Shown here one piece after another: positions 1-9,331 of a stretch of 64,000 bases of DNA. Where the stretch lies: positions 1-64,000 of the forward strand of contig NZ_LSHX01000017.1 of the NCBI RefSeq assembly GCF_001555965.1, in the 5' to 3' direction. The notes beneath the pieces are model-generated. The model did not search any database, was not told the DNA's origin, and saw nothing but the letters and a program-made list of their open reading frames with translations. A program made the position numbers and the translations under genes. This DNA is from Sphingomonas sp. CCH21-G11 (lineage in GTDB: Bacteria > Pseudomonadota > Alphaproteobacteria > Sphingomonadales > Sphingomonadaceae). Position 1 is the stretch's first letter; every line of letters starts with the position of its first letter.

Positions 1-1174
1 CCGCCGCCAGCCCGCGTCGCATGCAGTCACGCGGATTGTCGCGCGGAAACTCGGCGCAGTTCCACAGGATACGCTGAAAGCCGCGTTTGCGGTCAAGCAG
101 ATAGCTGAACGACATCGTGGCGAGGAGCCTGGGCGACAGCACGCCATCCTTCGCGATCGCCTCGCGCGCCAGTGCCGCGTCGCGCCATCCCAGCAATTTG
201 CAGCTGTCGCGTGGGCCGCAGACGCGCCGCGCATAGTCCGGATATGCCGACGCACCGAGACGCGGATCCAGCGCGACCAGAAAGGTATCGAAGTCCGCAA
301 CCGGATCGGGTGCGGACGTAACCGCGCCGCCGGGTACCGCGTCGATCATGTTGGCGCCGGGATCCTCGGCCATCGTCGACTCCGCGCCCTCATGGCTTGC
401 CGAATAGGGGGCAAGCAGCGCGATACGCGGCTCGACACCGCTCGCATTGCCGCGGAACGCCGCAGGGGTGCCCCACCATCCCGTCCAGCGAAAGAACAGG
501 TGCGTGCCGACAGCGACGATCTTGTCCAGGCTCGCGCTCCAATAGGGCACGACCCAGTCGGTGTGGTAGTGCGTGGCATGCCCGACGCGGCGGTCGACCC
601 GACCGTCGATTGCGGCAGCCGCCAGATCGCGGGCACGACGCCATTGCGCCGGCGCATAGGCACGGGCGAGCGCGCCATCGCAGGTGAAGGTGAACTGGCA
701 CCCTGTCCGCCGGTCCGATCCCTGGAACACCACGCCGCAGATCGATTTGGGAAAGGCGGGGTGGCGCACCCGGTTGAGCACGACCTGCGCGACCGGACGC
801 TGGCCGTCGGGATCATCGCCGGCTTCGTACAGCATCGCCGCCGCCAGGCAGTCGATCGCGCGCGAACGGTCCTCCGGGGCACCGCGAAAACGGAACGGCC
901 GCGCGGCGGGGTTGGGTGCGTCAGAAAACGGAACCGACGCATTGAGCGCAACCGCGTCGCGCGGGGCTAGCTCGCGCAGCCGGATCGGCTCGACCGGCGG
1001 CACCACCACCTTGGGCATGACCCGGGCCTCGGCCGCGCGCGCAGCCTGCGATGGCGGCCGGGCGGGCGGCACTGCCGTGACGATGACCGCCGGCAGCACG
1101 ACCGCGATGCTGCCGACCAGTGCGATCGCGGCGCGCAGCGGCACGGACAGCCCCGCGCTGGGATCGGCACGCAT
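1..1174 (-). CDS. Cell wall hydrolase, SleB type (3' end cut by window edge)
   Basis: The gene reads from an ATG at 1174 leftward off the window, giving at least 391 residues with no stop. The first ~25 residues form a hydrophobic signal or anchor segment, followed by a Pro/Ala-rich linker. Residues of roughly 95-210 match the SleB/Hydrolase_2 fold: a Cys-Leu-Ala-Ala-Ala-Met-Leu-Tyr-Glu-Ala motif with the catalytic Glu, then LNRVRHP, then a GCQFTFTCDG segment and a THYHTDWV-like His/Tyr motif. This family cleaves peptidoglycan (a lytic transglycosylase-like action in spore formers). In proteobacteria it is an envelope autolysin of unclear role. The tail beyond residue ~290 contains several Cys and is not recognised. 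It does not overlap cysK, which lies 37 bp upstream on the same strand. Confidence 0.85.
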   Translation of the reverse strand, partial: MRADPSAGLSVPLRAAIALVGSIAVVLPAVIVTAVPPARPPSQAARAAEARVMPKVVVPPVEPIRLRELAPRDAVALNASVPFSDAPNPAARPFRFRGAPEDRSRAIDCLAAAMLYEAGDDPDGQRPVAQVVLNRVRHPAFPKSICGVVFQGSDRRTGCQFTFTCDGALARAYAPAQWRRARDLAAAAIDGRVDRRVGHATHYHTDWVVPYWSASLDKIVAVGTHLFFRWTGWWGTPAAFRGNASGVEPRIALLAPYSASHEGAESTMAEDPGANMIDAVPGGAVTSAPDPVADFDTFLVALDPRLGASAYPDYARRVCGPRDSCKLLGWRDAALAREAIAKDGVLSPRLLATMSFSYLLDRKRGFQRILWNCAEFPRDNPRDCMRRGLAA

Positions 1175-1211
1175 CACGCGATTTCGCCGTCGTCGGCGCG
1201 ATCGTTCCGGA

Positions 1212-2132
1212 TCAATGTTCGGGCAGGAAGTCGGGCACCGACAGATACCGCTCGCCCGTGTCGTAGTTGAACCCGAGCACGCGCGATCCCGCGGGCAGTT
1301 CGGGCAGCTTGCGCGCGATCGCCGCGAGCGTCGCGCCCGACGAGATGCCGACCAGCATCCCCTCCTCACGCGCGGCGCGGCGCGCCATTTCCTTGGCCTC
1401 GCCGGCATCGACCTGGATCACGCCGTCGATCGCGGGGGTGTGCAGATTGGCGGGGACGAAGCCGGCGCCGATCCCCTGGATGGGATGCGGCGCGGGCTGA
1501 CCGCCGGAAATGACGGGCGAGGCGGCGGGTTCGACCGCATAGACCTTGAGCGCCGGCCAATGCGGCTTCAGCGCCTCGGCCACGCCGGTGATATGCCCGC
1601 CTGTGCCGACCCCGGTGATGATCGCATCGATCGGCGACTCGGCGAAATCGGCCAGGATCTCATTGGCGGTGGTGCGCACATGCACCGCGATGTTGGCCGG
1701 GTTTTCGAACTGCTGGGGCATCCACGCGCCCGGCGTCGACTGAACGATCTCGGTTGCGCGCTCGATCGCGCCCTTCATCCCCTTTTCACGCGGAGTCAGG
1801 TCGAAGGTCGCGCCATAGGCGAGCATCAGGCGGCGACGCTCGATCGACATGCTCTCGGGCATTACCAGGATCAGGCGATAGCCCTTGACCGCCGCGACCA
1901 TGGCAAGCCCGACGCCCGTGTTGCCGCTGGTCGGCTCGACGATCGTACCGCCGGGCTTCAGCGCGCCGGCTTCCTCCGCCGCCTCGATCATGGCGAGCGC
2001 GATGCGGTCCTTGATCGAGCCGCCGGGGTTCGACCGCTCGGACTTGATCCACACTTCCGCGTCGGGAAACAGGCGGCTCGCCCGGATGTGCGGGGTGTTG
2101 CCGATCGTCGCCAGAATCGTGTTCGCCTTCAT
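1212..2132 (-). CDS. cysK: Cysteine synthase A (O-acetylserine sulfhydrylase)
   Basis: This PLP enzyme of 306 residues condenses O-acetylserine with sulfide to give cysteine in the cytoplasm. The PLP lysine is K41 in the motif [10 protein letters not shown]. The substrate loop PTSGNTG lies at about residues 67-73 and the phosphate loop GVGTGGH at about 175-181. The length is normal for CysK (about 310). Its start overlaps the last 4 bp of the upstream MFS gene (ATGA), so the two are probably co-transcribed. It is far from the sulfate-reduction operon at 23.8-28.2 kb, which makes the sulfide it would use. CysM or cystathionine beta-synthase relatives are possible, but the motifs fit CysK best. 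Confidence 0.93.
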   Translation of the reverse strand: MKANTILATIGNTPHIRASRLFPDAEVWIKSERSNPGGSIKDRIALAMIEAAEEAGALKPGGTIVEPTSGNTGVGLAMVAAVKGYRLILVMPESMSIERRRLMLAYGATFDLTPREKGMKGAIERATEIVQSTPGAWMPQQFENPANIAVHVRTTANEILADFAESPIDAIITGVGTGGHITGVAEALKPHWPALKVYAVEPAASPVISGGQPAPHPIQGIGAGFVPANLHTPAIDGVIQVDAGEAKEMARRAAREEGMLVGISSGATLAAIARKLPELPAGSRVLGFNYDTGERYLSVPDFLPEH

Positions 2133-3460
2133 GCCGGCTTCTCCTTTACGGGGACAAATTCAAATGTTTCGGGCGGATCGAAGGTCCGCGCGCGGCGCAG
2201 CTCTGGGAAAATCCGCGCCCAGGCGATCGTCACCAGGACCGCGCCGATCCCGCCGGCCACGACCGCGGCCACCGGTCCGATCAGACCGGCGAGGAAGCCA
2301 CTCTCCGCCTCGCCGAGCTCGTTCGATCCCGAAATGAACAGGGTGGACACCGCACCGACGCGCCCGCGCATCTCGTCGGGCGTGTGCAGCTGGATCAGCG
2401 ACTGGCGGATATAGACCGAAACCATATCGGCCGCGCCGAGCACAAACAGCGCCGCGAGCGACACCAGGACGGCGGGCGCGACGTCGCTGCCGACTGCGTC
2501 GGGTCCGAGCCAGCGTTGCAGCAAAGGACCGGCCGCCCCGAAAATCACCGTTGCAACGCCGAACCCGGCCACCGCCAGCAGCATCTTGCGCCCGACATCC
2601 CGACGCAGCGGCCGCCACGAAAAGACGAGCGCGATCGCGACTGCGCCCGCCGCCGGGGCGGCGCGCAAATGGCCCAGCCCATCGGCCCCGACCATCAGGA
2701 TGTCGCGGGCATAAACCGGGAGCATCGCGGTCGCGCCGCCCAGCAACACCGCGAACAGATCGAGCGAGATGGCACCGAAGACCAGCCGGTTGCGGCGCAC
2801 ATAGTGCAGCCCGTCGACCATCTGCGCCCACGGATTGGTCGTGCCCCGGATCGCCGCGCGCGGAACGGCGGAAATCAGCATCAGCATGACGAGGGCCAGC
2901 AGGAAAAGCCCGCCCGAAATTGCGTAAGGCAGCCAGGGCGCGGCGGCATAGAGATAGCCGCCCATCGCGGGACCGATCACCGAACCCGACTGCCACGCGA
3001 TCGAACTGAGCGCGATCGCGGTCGGCAGCACCGCCGGTGCGACCAGATTGGGCGACAGCGCCTGCAGCGCTGGCCCGGCAAAGGCACGCGCCACGCCCAG
3101 CAGGGCGGCGACGGCGAACAGCGCGCCGAGCGTGATCGTGCCCGACCAGGTCAGCCAGGCAAGGGTGAGCGCGCATCCGGCCTCCAGCGCCACCGCACCC
3201 CGCGCCACCCAGCGGCGATCGACCCGGTCGGCGACCCATCCGGCCCATAGCGACAGGACGAGCAGCGGCAGGAATTGAGCGACCCCGATCAGGCCTAGCT
3301 GAATCGCGGCATCGCGGATCCCCATGGTGCGGCGCGCGATATCGTAGACCTGCCATCCGATCACGACGACCATCGCGACCTGCGCCAGGGTCGTGGCCAG
3401 CCGCGCCACCCAGTAGGCGCGGAAGTTGTGGACGCGAAAGGGGTGGGCGACAGCAACCAT
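2129..3460 (-). CDS. MFS transporter, MFS_3/EntS-like exporter
   Basis: This is a 443-residue inner-membrane protein with about 12 hydrophobic segments. The typical MFS loop motif between helices 2 and 3 is present as [10 protein letters not shown] (about residues 73-82). A second copy is weakly visible near [10 protein letters not shown] in the second half. Proteins of this type (PF05977 group, related to enterobactin exporter EntS) export small molecules by proton antiport. The substrate cannot be inferred from sequence. It overlaps cysK by 4 bp, so it is probably the first gene of a two-gene unit. The start at 3460 gives the hydrophilic [17 protein letters not shown] lead before helix 1, which is usual for the family. 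Confidence 0.85.
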   Translation of the reverse strand: MVAVAHPFRVHNFRAYWVARLATTLAQVAMVVVIGWQVYDIARRTMGIRDAAIQLGLIGVAQFLPLLVLSLWAGWVADRVDRRWVARGAVALEAGCALTLAWLTWSGTITLGALFAVAALLGVARAFAGPALQALSPNLVAPAVLPTAIALSSIAWQSGSVIGPAMGGYLYAAAPWLPYAISGGLFLLALVMLMLISAVPRAAIRGTTNPWAQMVDGLHYVRRNRLVFGAISLDLFAVLLGGATAMLPVYARDILMVGADGLGHLRAAPAAGAVAIALVFSWRPLRRDVGRKMLLAVAGFGVATVIFGAAGPLLQRWLGPDAVGSDVAPAVLVSLAALFVLGAADMVSVYIRQSLIQLHTPDEMRGRVGAVSTLFISGSNELGEAESGFLAGLIGPVAAVVAGGIGAVLVTIAWARIFPELRRARTFDPPETFEFVPVKEKPA

Positions 3461-3595
3461 CTCGCCCGCGCTCTACCGGTATCGCGGGGGCGGCGGCAAC
3501 CACGCTTTGCTGGGGCCGCGAACAAGCGTGGCTTGTCCGTGCTGGCCCTTCATCCCCCGACCTGTCAGCATGTTGGCAACGAATCGGAGGATTGG

Positions 3596-5329
3596 ATGCG
3601 GAAATATCTGCGCGCAGCGGTGGTTTCGGCAGCGGCGCTGGCCCTGTTCGGCTGCTCGCCCGGCGGCGACGGCAATGACGGGCAGGCGACTGCGGTGATT
3701 GCACCTGGTTCGGCCGACTGGCAGGCGTTTGTCGACCGGACGATCGAGCGCTGGTTCACGCTTGACCCGGCGTTCGCGGTCTATCAGGGCCGCCACGATT
3801 TCGACGGCAAGCTGCCCGACTGGAGCGATGCCGGACTGAAGGCGCGCGCGGACTTCCTGAAGGTGACGATCCGCGAGGCCGGCCGGTTTCGCGATCTGAC
3901 CCCCCAGCAGCGTTTCGAGCGCGATTACCTGGCCAAGGTGGCGGAAGGCCAGCTGTTCTGGCTGGAGGATGCAGATCAGCCGCATCGCAACCCCGCCTTC
4001 TACATCGGCGGGCTCGATCCCAACGTCTATGTCGCGCGCAACTATGCCGATCCGGCGACGCGGCTGCAGGCGCTCACCCGTTTCCTCAAGGGCGTGCCCG
4101 GCGCGGTGGAGCAGATCAAGGCGAACCTGAAGCTTCCGTTGCCGGTCAGCTTTGTCGACTATGGGGTGGCCGGTTTCCGCGGTTTTGCCGATTATTATAC
4201 CGGCGATGCCAAGGCGGCCTTTGCCGAGGTCAAGGACCCGACGCTGCAGCGCGAGTTCGACGCCGCCGCCATGGCCGCGGCGAAGGCGACGCGCGGGCTG
4301 GGCGACTGGCTCGAGGCCAGCAAGGCCGACGCGACCACTGATTTCGCGCTCGGGCCCGAACGCTTCGCGCGCATGCTGAAGGCGACCGAAGCCGTCGACA
4401 TCTCGCTCGACGCGCTGGAACGCGTCGGTCGCGCCGACCTGGCCCGCAACCAGGCGATGCTGCGCGCCGAATGCGCCAAGCTCGCGCCGGGCAAATCGAT
4501 CGCGCAATGCATGGGCGAGATCAACGCGATCAAGCCCGAGGGCGGGCCGGTCGCCGCGGCCCGTCGCCAGATCCCCGAACTGCGCGCCTTCCTGATCGAA
4601 AAGGACCTGGTGACCATTCCCGGCACCGAGGAAGCGCTGGTCCGCGAAAGTCCGCCCTATAACCGGCAGAACTCGGCCTATATCGACCCGCCCGGACCCT
4701 TCGAGAAGAATATTCCGTCGATCTACTACATCTCGCCGCCCGATCCGTCTTGGTCGCCGGCGGTGCAGGCGGCCTATATTCCCGGCGAGCCCGACCTGCT
4801 GTTCACCACGGTGCACGAAGTGTTTCCCGGTCACTTCCTGCAATTCCTCCACGCCAACCGTTCGGAATCGCTCTTTGGCCGGCTGTTCGTCGGCTACGCC
4901 TTTGCCGAGGGCTGGGCGCATTATACCGAGGAGATGATGTGGGAGGCCGGGCTGCGCGGCACGCCCGAGACGCATATCGGCCAGCTGTCCAACGCGCTGC
5001 TGCGCAACTGCCGGTTCCTGTCCGCGATCGGGCTGCACGCGCGCGGCATGACGCAGGCGCAGTCGCAGGCGATGTTTCGCGACGAATGTTTCCAGGACGA
5101 AGGTAACGCGCGGCAACAGGCCGCGCGTGGTACCTATGATCCCGCCTATCTCAACTACACGCTCGGCAAGCTGATGATCCGCAAGCTGCGCGCCGACTGG
5201 ACCGCGAAGAATGGCGGGCGCGAGGCGTGGAAGGGCTTCCACGACCGCTTCCTCAGCTATGGCGGCCCGCCGATCCCGCTGGTCCGTCAGGCAATGATGA
5301 ACGAGGATACCCCGCGCGCCCTGTTCTGA
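3596..5329 (+). CDS. DUF885 family lipoprotein (putative metallopeptidase)
   Basis: The start at 3596 is set by the ribosome binding site GGAGG at 3586-3590. It yields a 577-residue protein with a lipoprotein signal whose lipobox is LFGC with C20. An in-frame upstream extension exists but lacks a signal. The DUF885 family carries a zinc-peptidase-like HExxPGH motif, seen here as HEVFPGH at residues 407-413. A further acidic helix (GWAHYTEEM) about 35 residues later probably supplies the third ligand. The protein is expected in the periplasm, anchored to a membrane. Substrate and physiological role are not known for the family. It is transcribed alone and is convergent with the next gene across a terminator. 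Confidence 0.88.
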   Translation: MRKYLRAAVVSAAALALFGCSPGGDGNDGQATAVIAPGSADWQAFVDRTIERWFTLDPAFAVYQGRHDFDGKLPDWSDAGLKARADFLKVTIREAGRFRDLTPQQRFERDYLAKVAEGQLFWLEDADQPHRNPAFYIGGLDPNVYVARNYADPATRLQALTRFLKGVPGAVEQIKANLKLPLPVSFVDYGVAGFRGFADYYTGDAKAAFAEVKDPTLQREFDAAAMAAAKATRGLGDWLEASKADATTDFALGPERFARMLKATEAVDISLDALERVGRADLARNQAMLRAECAKLAPGKSIAQCMGEINAIKPEGGPVAAARRQIPELRAFLIEKDLVTIPGTEEALVRESPPYNRQNSAYIDPPGPFEKNIPSIYYISPPDPSWSPAVQAAYIPGEPDLLFTTVHEVFPGHFLQFLHANRSESLFGRLFVGYAFAEGWAHYTEEMMWEAGLRGTPETHIGQLSNALLRNCRFLSAIGLHARGMTQAQSQAMFRDECFQDEGNARQQAARGTYDPAYLNYTLGKLMIRKLRADWTAKNGGREAWKGFHDRFLSYGGPPIPLVRQAMMNEDTPRALF

Positions 5330-5333
5330 AAAA

Positions 5334-5367
5334 GGGCGTCGCCCCGGCCTGCGCCAGGGCGACGCTT
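5334..5367 (-). terminator. Intrinsic terminator between convergent genes
   Basis: GCGTCGCCC (5336-5344) and GGGCGACGC (5357-5365) form a perfect 9-bp stem with a 12-nt loop. On the minus strand the stem is followed by CCTTTTTC, so it should terminate the alpha/beta hydrolase gene. A T pair after the stem on the plus strand gives only weak support for termination of the DUF885 gene. Confidence 0.7.
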
Positions 5368-5372
5368 CGTCC

Positions 5373-6194
5373 TCAGCCGTCGAGGAACTCGATCAGGTCC
5401 TCGGTCAGGCGGTCGGCATGCGTTGCCGCCAGCCCGTGCGGCGCGCCGTCATATTCGATCAGCGTCGCATCAGTGATCATCGTCGCGGCGACGCGCGCGG
5501 TGATGTCGATCGGCACGATGCTGTCGGCGGTACCATGAACGATCAGCGTCGGTACGGTGAACGCCGCCATGTCCGCGCGAAAGTCGGTGGTGCCGAACGC
5601 CGCGATGCATTGCAGCGTCGGGTGAAGGCCCGCCATCATCGCCATGTTCCAGTGATGATGCACCGCGCTGTCGCTCAACGCCTCAGGGTTGTTCTCCAGC
5701 CCGAAAAAGCCCTTCAGAAAACCCTGCATGAATTCGGCACGATCGGCGCGCACGCCCGCCATCATCCCGTCGAACACCGATTGCGGCGCACCGTTGGGAT
5801 GATCGTCGGTCTGAAGGAGGAAGGGGGTGACCGCGCCGATCAGTCCGGCCTTGACGACCCGCGCACCCTCATGCCGGCTCATGTAGCGCGCGATCTCGCC
5901 GCCCCCCATCGAAAAGCCGATGATCGCGGCATCCTCGACATCGACCGCGTCGAGTACGTCGGCCAGGTCGTCGGCGAAGGTGTCATAGTCATAGCCGTGC
6001 CACGGCTGTTCGGAGCGGCCGAACCCGCGCCGGTCATAGGCGATGACGGTGTAGCCCGCCTCCGCCAGGCCGAGCGCCTGCGCGTCCCAGCTGTCGGCAT
6101 TGAGCGGCCAGCCATGGACCAGCACGACGGGCGGGCCATCGCCCCACATCTTGACGTACAGCTCGGTCTCGTCGCGGGTTTCGATGAAGGGCAT
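5373..6194 (-). CDS. Alpha/beta hydrolase (non-heme chloroperoxidase/arylesterase-like)
   Basis: This 273-residue protein has the alpha/beta hydrolase order: oxyanion loop HGWP at 27-30, nucleophile elbow GFSMGG with S95, acid in HGTADSIVP near residue 222, and histidine in GAPHG near 251. The pattern and length fit cofactor-free chloroperoxidases and arylesterases. The natural substrate is probably an ester or lactone and cannot be named. No signal peptide is seen, so it is cytoplasmic. It is a single gene ending at a good terminator. Confidence 0.85.
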   Translation of the reverse strand: MPFIETRDETELYVKMWGDGPPVVLVHGWPLNADSWDAQALGLAEAGYTVIAYDRRGFGRSEQPWHGYDYDTFADDLADVLDAVDVEDAAIIGFSMGGGEIARYMSRHEGARVVKAGLIGAVTPFLLQTDDHPNGAPQSVFDGMMAGVRADRAEFMQGFLKGFFGLENNPEALSDSAVHHHWNMAMMAGLHPTLQCIAAFGTTDFRADMAAFTVPTLIVHGTADSIVPIDITARVAATMITDATLIEYDGAPHGLAATHADRLTEDLIEFLDG

Positions 6195-6339
6195 GGGGGT
6201 CTCCGGTGGCTAACGGCGCGACGCTAGCCCGACGTGGTGACAATATGGCGTCACCCGATCGCCCGGCGCGACAGTCTTTTCCCGCTCGCCGGATCGGCTA
6301 TCATCATCGGTACGAAACGACATTCCGGGGGGAATCGAC

Positions 6340-7338
6340 ATGGCGCGTGCACGCGGGGCGTATGCGGGACGGCGGGATCTGCGGCGGCGGCGCATGGTCG
6401 TGCTTGGCGGCGCCATCGCGGCGCTCGCCATGGCCCCCGGCGCGCAGGCGGAGACCGCCGACTTCCTCGCGCGCTATCCCGCGCCCAACCGCGACGCGAG
6501 TTTCCTCACCCGAATGGCGGTCGACCGGGTCGCGGGTGCGGACGGCGCGCAGCTCGCCTTTGCGATCGAGGAGGCACTGGACCGCGCCGATATCGACGGC
6601 ACCCGCTATTTCACCGTCATCTCGGGCGCGAGCAGGTATCGCGGCGGCGAGGCGCCCAGCGCGGATGGCGTGATCACCGGCACCGTCGCCACCGATGTCG
6701 AGGAGAACGAGGTCAAGCGCAAGGTGCGCAAGTGCGTCGAGCGCGAGGGCGGCACGCGGGAGGGCAAATGCCTGAAGGAGGCGGATGTCGACACGCTGTG
6801 CCGTCAGCGAATCGTCGCGGTCGACGTCACCCTGCGGTTGACGCGGGTGTCCGACGATGTCGTCGTCTACCGTACCGCACGTCCCGAGCGGGCCGAGCTG
6901 AGCTGGTGTCCGGGCGAACGACCCGAGCGGACGGTCGAGGACATGATCGGCGCGCAGATCGCCAGCCATGCCGCCGCTTTTCGCCGCGACATCGCGCCCT
7001 ATGCGGTGCGCGAAAGCATCCGGTATCGCGAAGGCCGGTCGAAGATGCCGAAAGAGATCGGCCAGCGTTTCCGGGCCGCGGTCCTCGTGTCCGAACGCGA
7101 CCCCGACGCTGCCTGTGCGGCATGGCGCGGCATCGATGCCGAGCTGCCAGGCCATCCGTCGATCGCGTTCAATCTTGCGCTCTGTGCCGAAGCGGCGGGG
7201 GCGCTGGATGATGCGCTGCGCGCGTATCAGCGCGCCGCCGACATCGATCCGCGCGCCGGCGACATCCGGGCGGGAATCGACCGCGTCACACGCCGCATTG
7301 CCTTCGAGGCCGACGCCGACCGCTATCCCGCGCGCTGA
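6340..7338 (+). CDS. Exported protein of unknown function with C-terminal TPR-like segment
   Basis: The protein has 332 residues. A GGGGGGAA ribosome binding site sits just upstream of the ATG. An arginine-rich start (RRDLRRRRMVV) leads into a hydrophobic stretch ending in APGAQA, which looks like a signal peptide and could be a Tat signal, although a clean RRxFL is not present. The middle contains five Cys (around KCVER, KCLKE, TLCRQ and SWCPG) that could form disulfides outside the cytoplasm. Residues ~255-310 are compatible with two tetratricopeptide-like helical hairpins. The middle part vaguely recalls lipoproteins that assemble envelope machines (LpoB/CsgG-like), but I cannot support that. 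No operon partner is visible. Confidence 0.7.
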   Translation: MARARGAYAGRRDLRRRRMVVLGGAIAALAMAPGAQAETADFLARYPAPNRDASFLTRMAVDRVAGADGAQLAFAIEEALDRADIDGTRYFTVISGASRYRGGEAPSADGVITGTVATDVEENEVKRKVRKCVEREGGTREGKCLKEADVDTLCRQRIVAVDVTLRLTRVSDDVVVYRTARPERAELSWCPGERPERTVEDMIGAQIASHAAAFRRDIAPYAVRESIRYREGRSKMPKEIGQRFRAAVLVSERDPDAACAAWRGIDAELPGHPSIAFNLALCAEAAGALDDALRAYQRAADIDPRAGDIRAGIDRVTRRIAFEADADRYPAR

Positions 7339-7524
7339 CGCTCGATAACGCAAGAAGGCGCGACTTCGTAGGGCAGGGCGTCTCGATCATCGTTCGTTTC
7401 GTCGTCCAGGCGTGGAGCCGCTGACCTGTCCGAGACGGCGGCACCATCCCAGTTCGACATTCCGGCACATTCAGGCAAGCATATCCTCGAAAGTTTGGGC
7501 AGCGGAGGATAGGGGAGCGAGGGC

Positions 7525-7941
7525 TCACGCCGCCGCGCAGTTTCGATTTGGCCGTTCACTCGCTGCGCTGTCGATACCGGCGATCAGCGCCTGCTGGTAA
7601 CTGAGCATCGCCGCGTGCTTGGGCAACCAGTGCACATTGCGATAAGCGATCGCCTGATCGTGAATCGCACGGTTCTGCTCGCTCGATATCATCAGAATTG
7701 GCATCCTGTCATGGCGTGAATTACCGCGCACCATCGCAACCAGTTCAAGGCCGTCCATGGTCGGCATGTTGTAATCGGTAGACATTATGTCGAATTCTTG
7801 AAGTTCGAGCCAAGCCAGCGCCTGTCGTCCGTTCTCCGCAAACCAGGGTCGAAATATCGGAGAGGGGAGAAGGCTCGCGAGAAGATTACGAACGATTTCG
7901 CAATCGTCCACAATCAGGACGTTCAACGGCTGCCCGGTCAT
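7525..7941 (-). CDS. Single-domain response regulator (CheY-like)
   Basis: This is a stand-alone receiver domain of 138 residues. It has the acidic pair D12-D13, phospho-acceptor D56 in STDYNMP, a conserved Ser in ISSEQ near 86, and K108. The start at 7941 overlaps the stop of the preceding small gene (ATGA). It is the last gene of the chemotaxis cluster, right after a CheB-like pseudoenzyme and a candidate CheZ/CheT-like protein, so it may be a phosphate sink or a second output regulator. The ~15 C-terminal residues after the fold are not conserved in CheY. Confidence 0.85.
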   Translation of the reverse strand: MTGQPLNVLIVDDCEIVRNLLASLLPSPIFRPWFAENGRQALAWLELQEFDIMSTDYNMPTMDGLELVAMVRGNSRHDRMPILMISSEQNRAIHDQAIAYRNVHWLPKHAAMLSYQQALIAGIDSAASERPNRNCAAA

Positions 7942-8261
7942 GGTCGAACCTCTTGTGCGGCGGGGACGGCGCAGCCGACATCGGACGCAACGGCGGCGCG
8001 GGCGAGGCGGGCCGCGAGATTGTCGAGGGTCAAGCCGCTGACGGCATGGTCGCGGCACGTCGCGTCGACGAGATCGGCCAGGCAGCGTTGTTCCTGGGCG
8101 ATGCGGTCGATCTGCTGCAGCGTGTTACCATGCGCCGAGACGACCGCTAAATCGTCGCACAGAATTGCGCCCAACGCATCGATCTGCGCACTCAGCGCAC
8201 GCAGTTCGGAAGCGATGAGGCGATCCCACTCGCGGCGCAGGCGGGAAAGGTCATGCTGCAT
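7938..8261 (-). CDS. Small helical chemotaxis-cluster protein, candidate CheT/CheZ-like phosphatase
   Basis: This 107-residue protein is predicted to be nearly all alpha-helix. It overlaps the upstream CheB-like gene by 11 bp and the downstream CheY-like gene by 4 bp, so it is translationally coupled to both. The segment LQQIDRIAQEQ contains D52-x3-Q56. The same DxxxQ spacing forms the catalytic pair of CheZ, and is described for the short CheT proteins of rhizobial che operons. Size and operon position also agree with CheT. The overall similarity is too low to be certain, and the function is inferred. No CheZ, CheC or CheX is otherwise visible in this cluster, leaving the phosphatase role open. 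Confidence 0.6.
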   Translation of the reverse strand: MQHDLSRLRREWDRLIASELRALSAQIDALGAILCDDLAVVSAHGNTLQQIDRIAQEQRCLADLVDATCRDHAVSGLTLDNLAARLARAAVASDVGCAVPAAQEVRP

Positions 8262-9294
8262 TTTGCACCACAGGCGCCTGGGTGATAGCGGCCGCCAGAT
8301 CGGCTGGTGCGACACTGACGAGGGGGCAGGCGCTGGACGCTGCGATGATGGCGTCGGCGACGAGCGCGGTTTCGACTGACTGACCGAAGCATCTCGCGCC
8401 CGATCCATGAACCGCGGCCATTCCGGCGCGACCATCACTGCCACCACCCGACAGGATCACGGCTTGGCATTTGCCTGCCGCGGTCTTTGCGATCGAACCT
8501 AGCAGCAGGTCTGCAGAGGGACGACAGCCATTTACCGGTTCGCGATCAACCAGGCGCATTGTGCCACCCGGCCAGCGATCGATCACAACATGCCGTGTGG
8601 GATCGACCGCGATATATACGGTGCCCTGTTCGAGCGGTTCGTGATCCGCCGCCAGCTTCACCTTTGGCGCGATCGATCTGGACAGCTTGGCAGCAAAGGG
8701 CACGCCGAAGCCTTCGTCGATCGCGAGCATGAGGATGGTCGGCGGGCAGTTCGCAGGGAAGCCGGCGAGCATTTCGGACGCAGCCTCGATGCCGCCCATG
8801 CCACCGACGATCGCGACGAGCGATCCGTCCCAGTGATATGTGCCCGGGCCGGCGGCAGGCCGGGCGGCTTTCTGCGCGCGGCGTGCAGCAAGATTTGTGC
8901 TGGCCGCGGTCAGCACGGTCTTGCACAGCTTGCCCACGATCTTTTCAAACTCGTCGGGCGTGGCGCGCGCCGGTTTGGGAAAGCAGTCGACCGCGCCGAG
9001 TTCGATCGCACGCAACGAAACGTCAGCGCCTTTTTGCGTAAGGGTGGAGAGCATCACGACCGGTACGGGCCGCGAGGTCATCAATTCTTCCAGAAACTCG
9101 ATGCCGGTCATGCCGGGCATTTCCACATCCAGGGTCAGCACGTCCGGGCGCAGTTCGGCAATCATATCTCGCGCTTCGTCGGCTCCGTTCGCTGCACCGA
9201 CCACCACCAGATCCTTGCTGCGCTCAAGCGCGTTCGTGAACAGCGCGCGCATGGTCATTGAATCGTCGACGATAAGTACTTTCTTGGCGGTCAT
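8251..9294 (-). CDS. CheB-like protein with degenerate methylesterase site
   Basis: The 347-residue protein has the full CheB architecture: receiver domain at 1-120 with D56 and K107 intact, a linker, and a methylesterase-like domain from about 158. The catalytic Ser of the GASTGG loop is Gly (IVGGMGG, G165), and the catalytic His of VVQH is Ala (A191). Only the Asp of the triad remains (SDG, D287). The second CheB of this cluster keeps all three residues. This protein is therefore unlikely to remove methyl or amide groups from receptors. It may be a phosphorylatable scaffold or competitor. It is coupled to the small DxxxQ protein and a CheY-like regulator downstream. Confidence 0.85.
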   Translation of the reverse strand: MTAKKVLIVDDSMTMRALFTNALERSKDLVVVGAANGADEARDMIAELRPDVLTLDVEMPGMTGIEFLEELMTSRPVPVVMLSTLTQKGADVSLRAIELGAVDCFPKPARATPDEFEKIVGKLCKTVLTAASTNLAARRAQKAARPAAGPGTYHWDGSLVAIVGGMGGIEAASEMLAGFPANCPPTILMLAIDEGFGVPFAAKLSRSIAPKVKLAADHEPLEQGTVYIAVDPTRHVVIDRWPGGTMRLVDREPVNGCRPSADLLLGSIAKTAAGKCQAVILSGGGSDGRAGMAAVHGSGARCFGQSVETALVADAIIAASSACPLVSVAPADLAAAITQAPVVQNAA

Positions 9295-9331
9295 GTGATG
9301 TATCCCGAATGGTGATCGTTACTGTTTCTGG

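Noticed and set aside
684-2414. Long plus-strand open frame (576 codons) across the SleB and cysK region
   Set aside because: It is antisense to two clear genes, has no family motifs and an Arg/Ala-rich composition typical of GC-rich mirror frames.
3428-3595. Longer N-terminus for the DUF885 protein
   Set aside because: It would bury the lipoprotein signal, and the GGAGG site at 3586-3590 marks the start at 3596.
7379-7437. Inverted repeat CGTCTCG/CGAGACG between convergent genes as a terminator
   Set aside because: The 7-bp arms are separated by 45 bases and there is no T-run.
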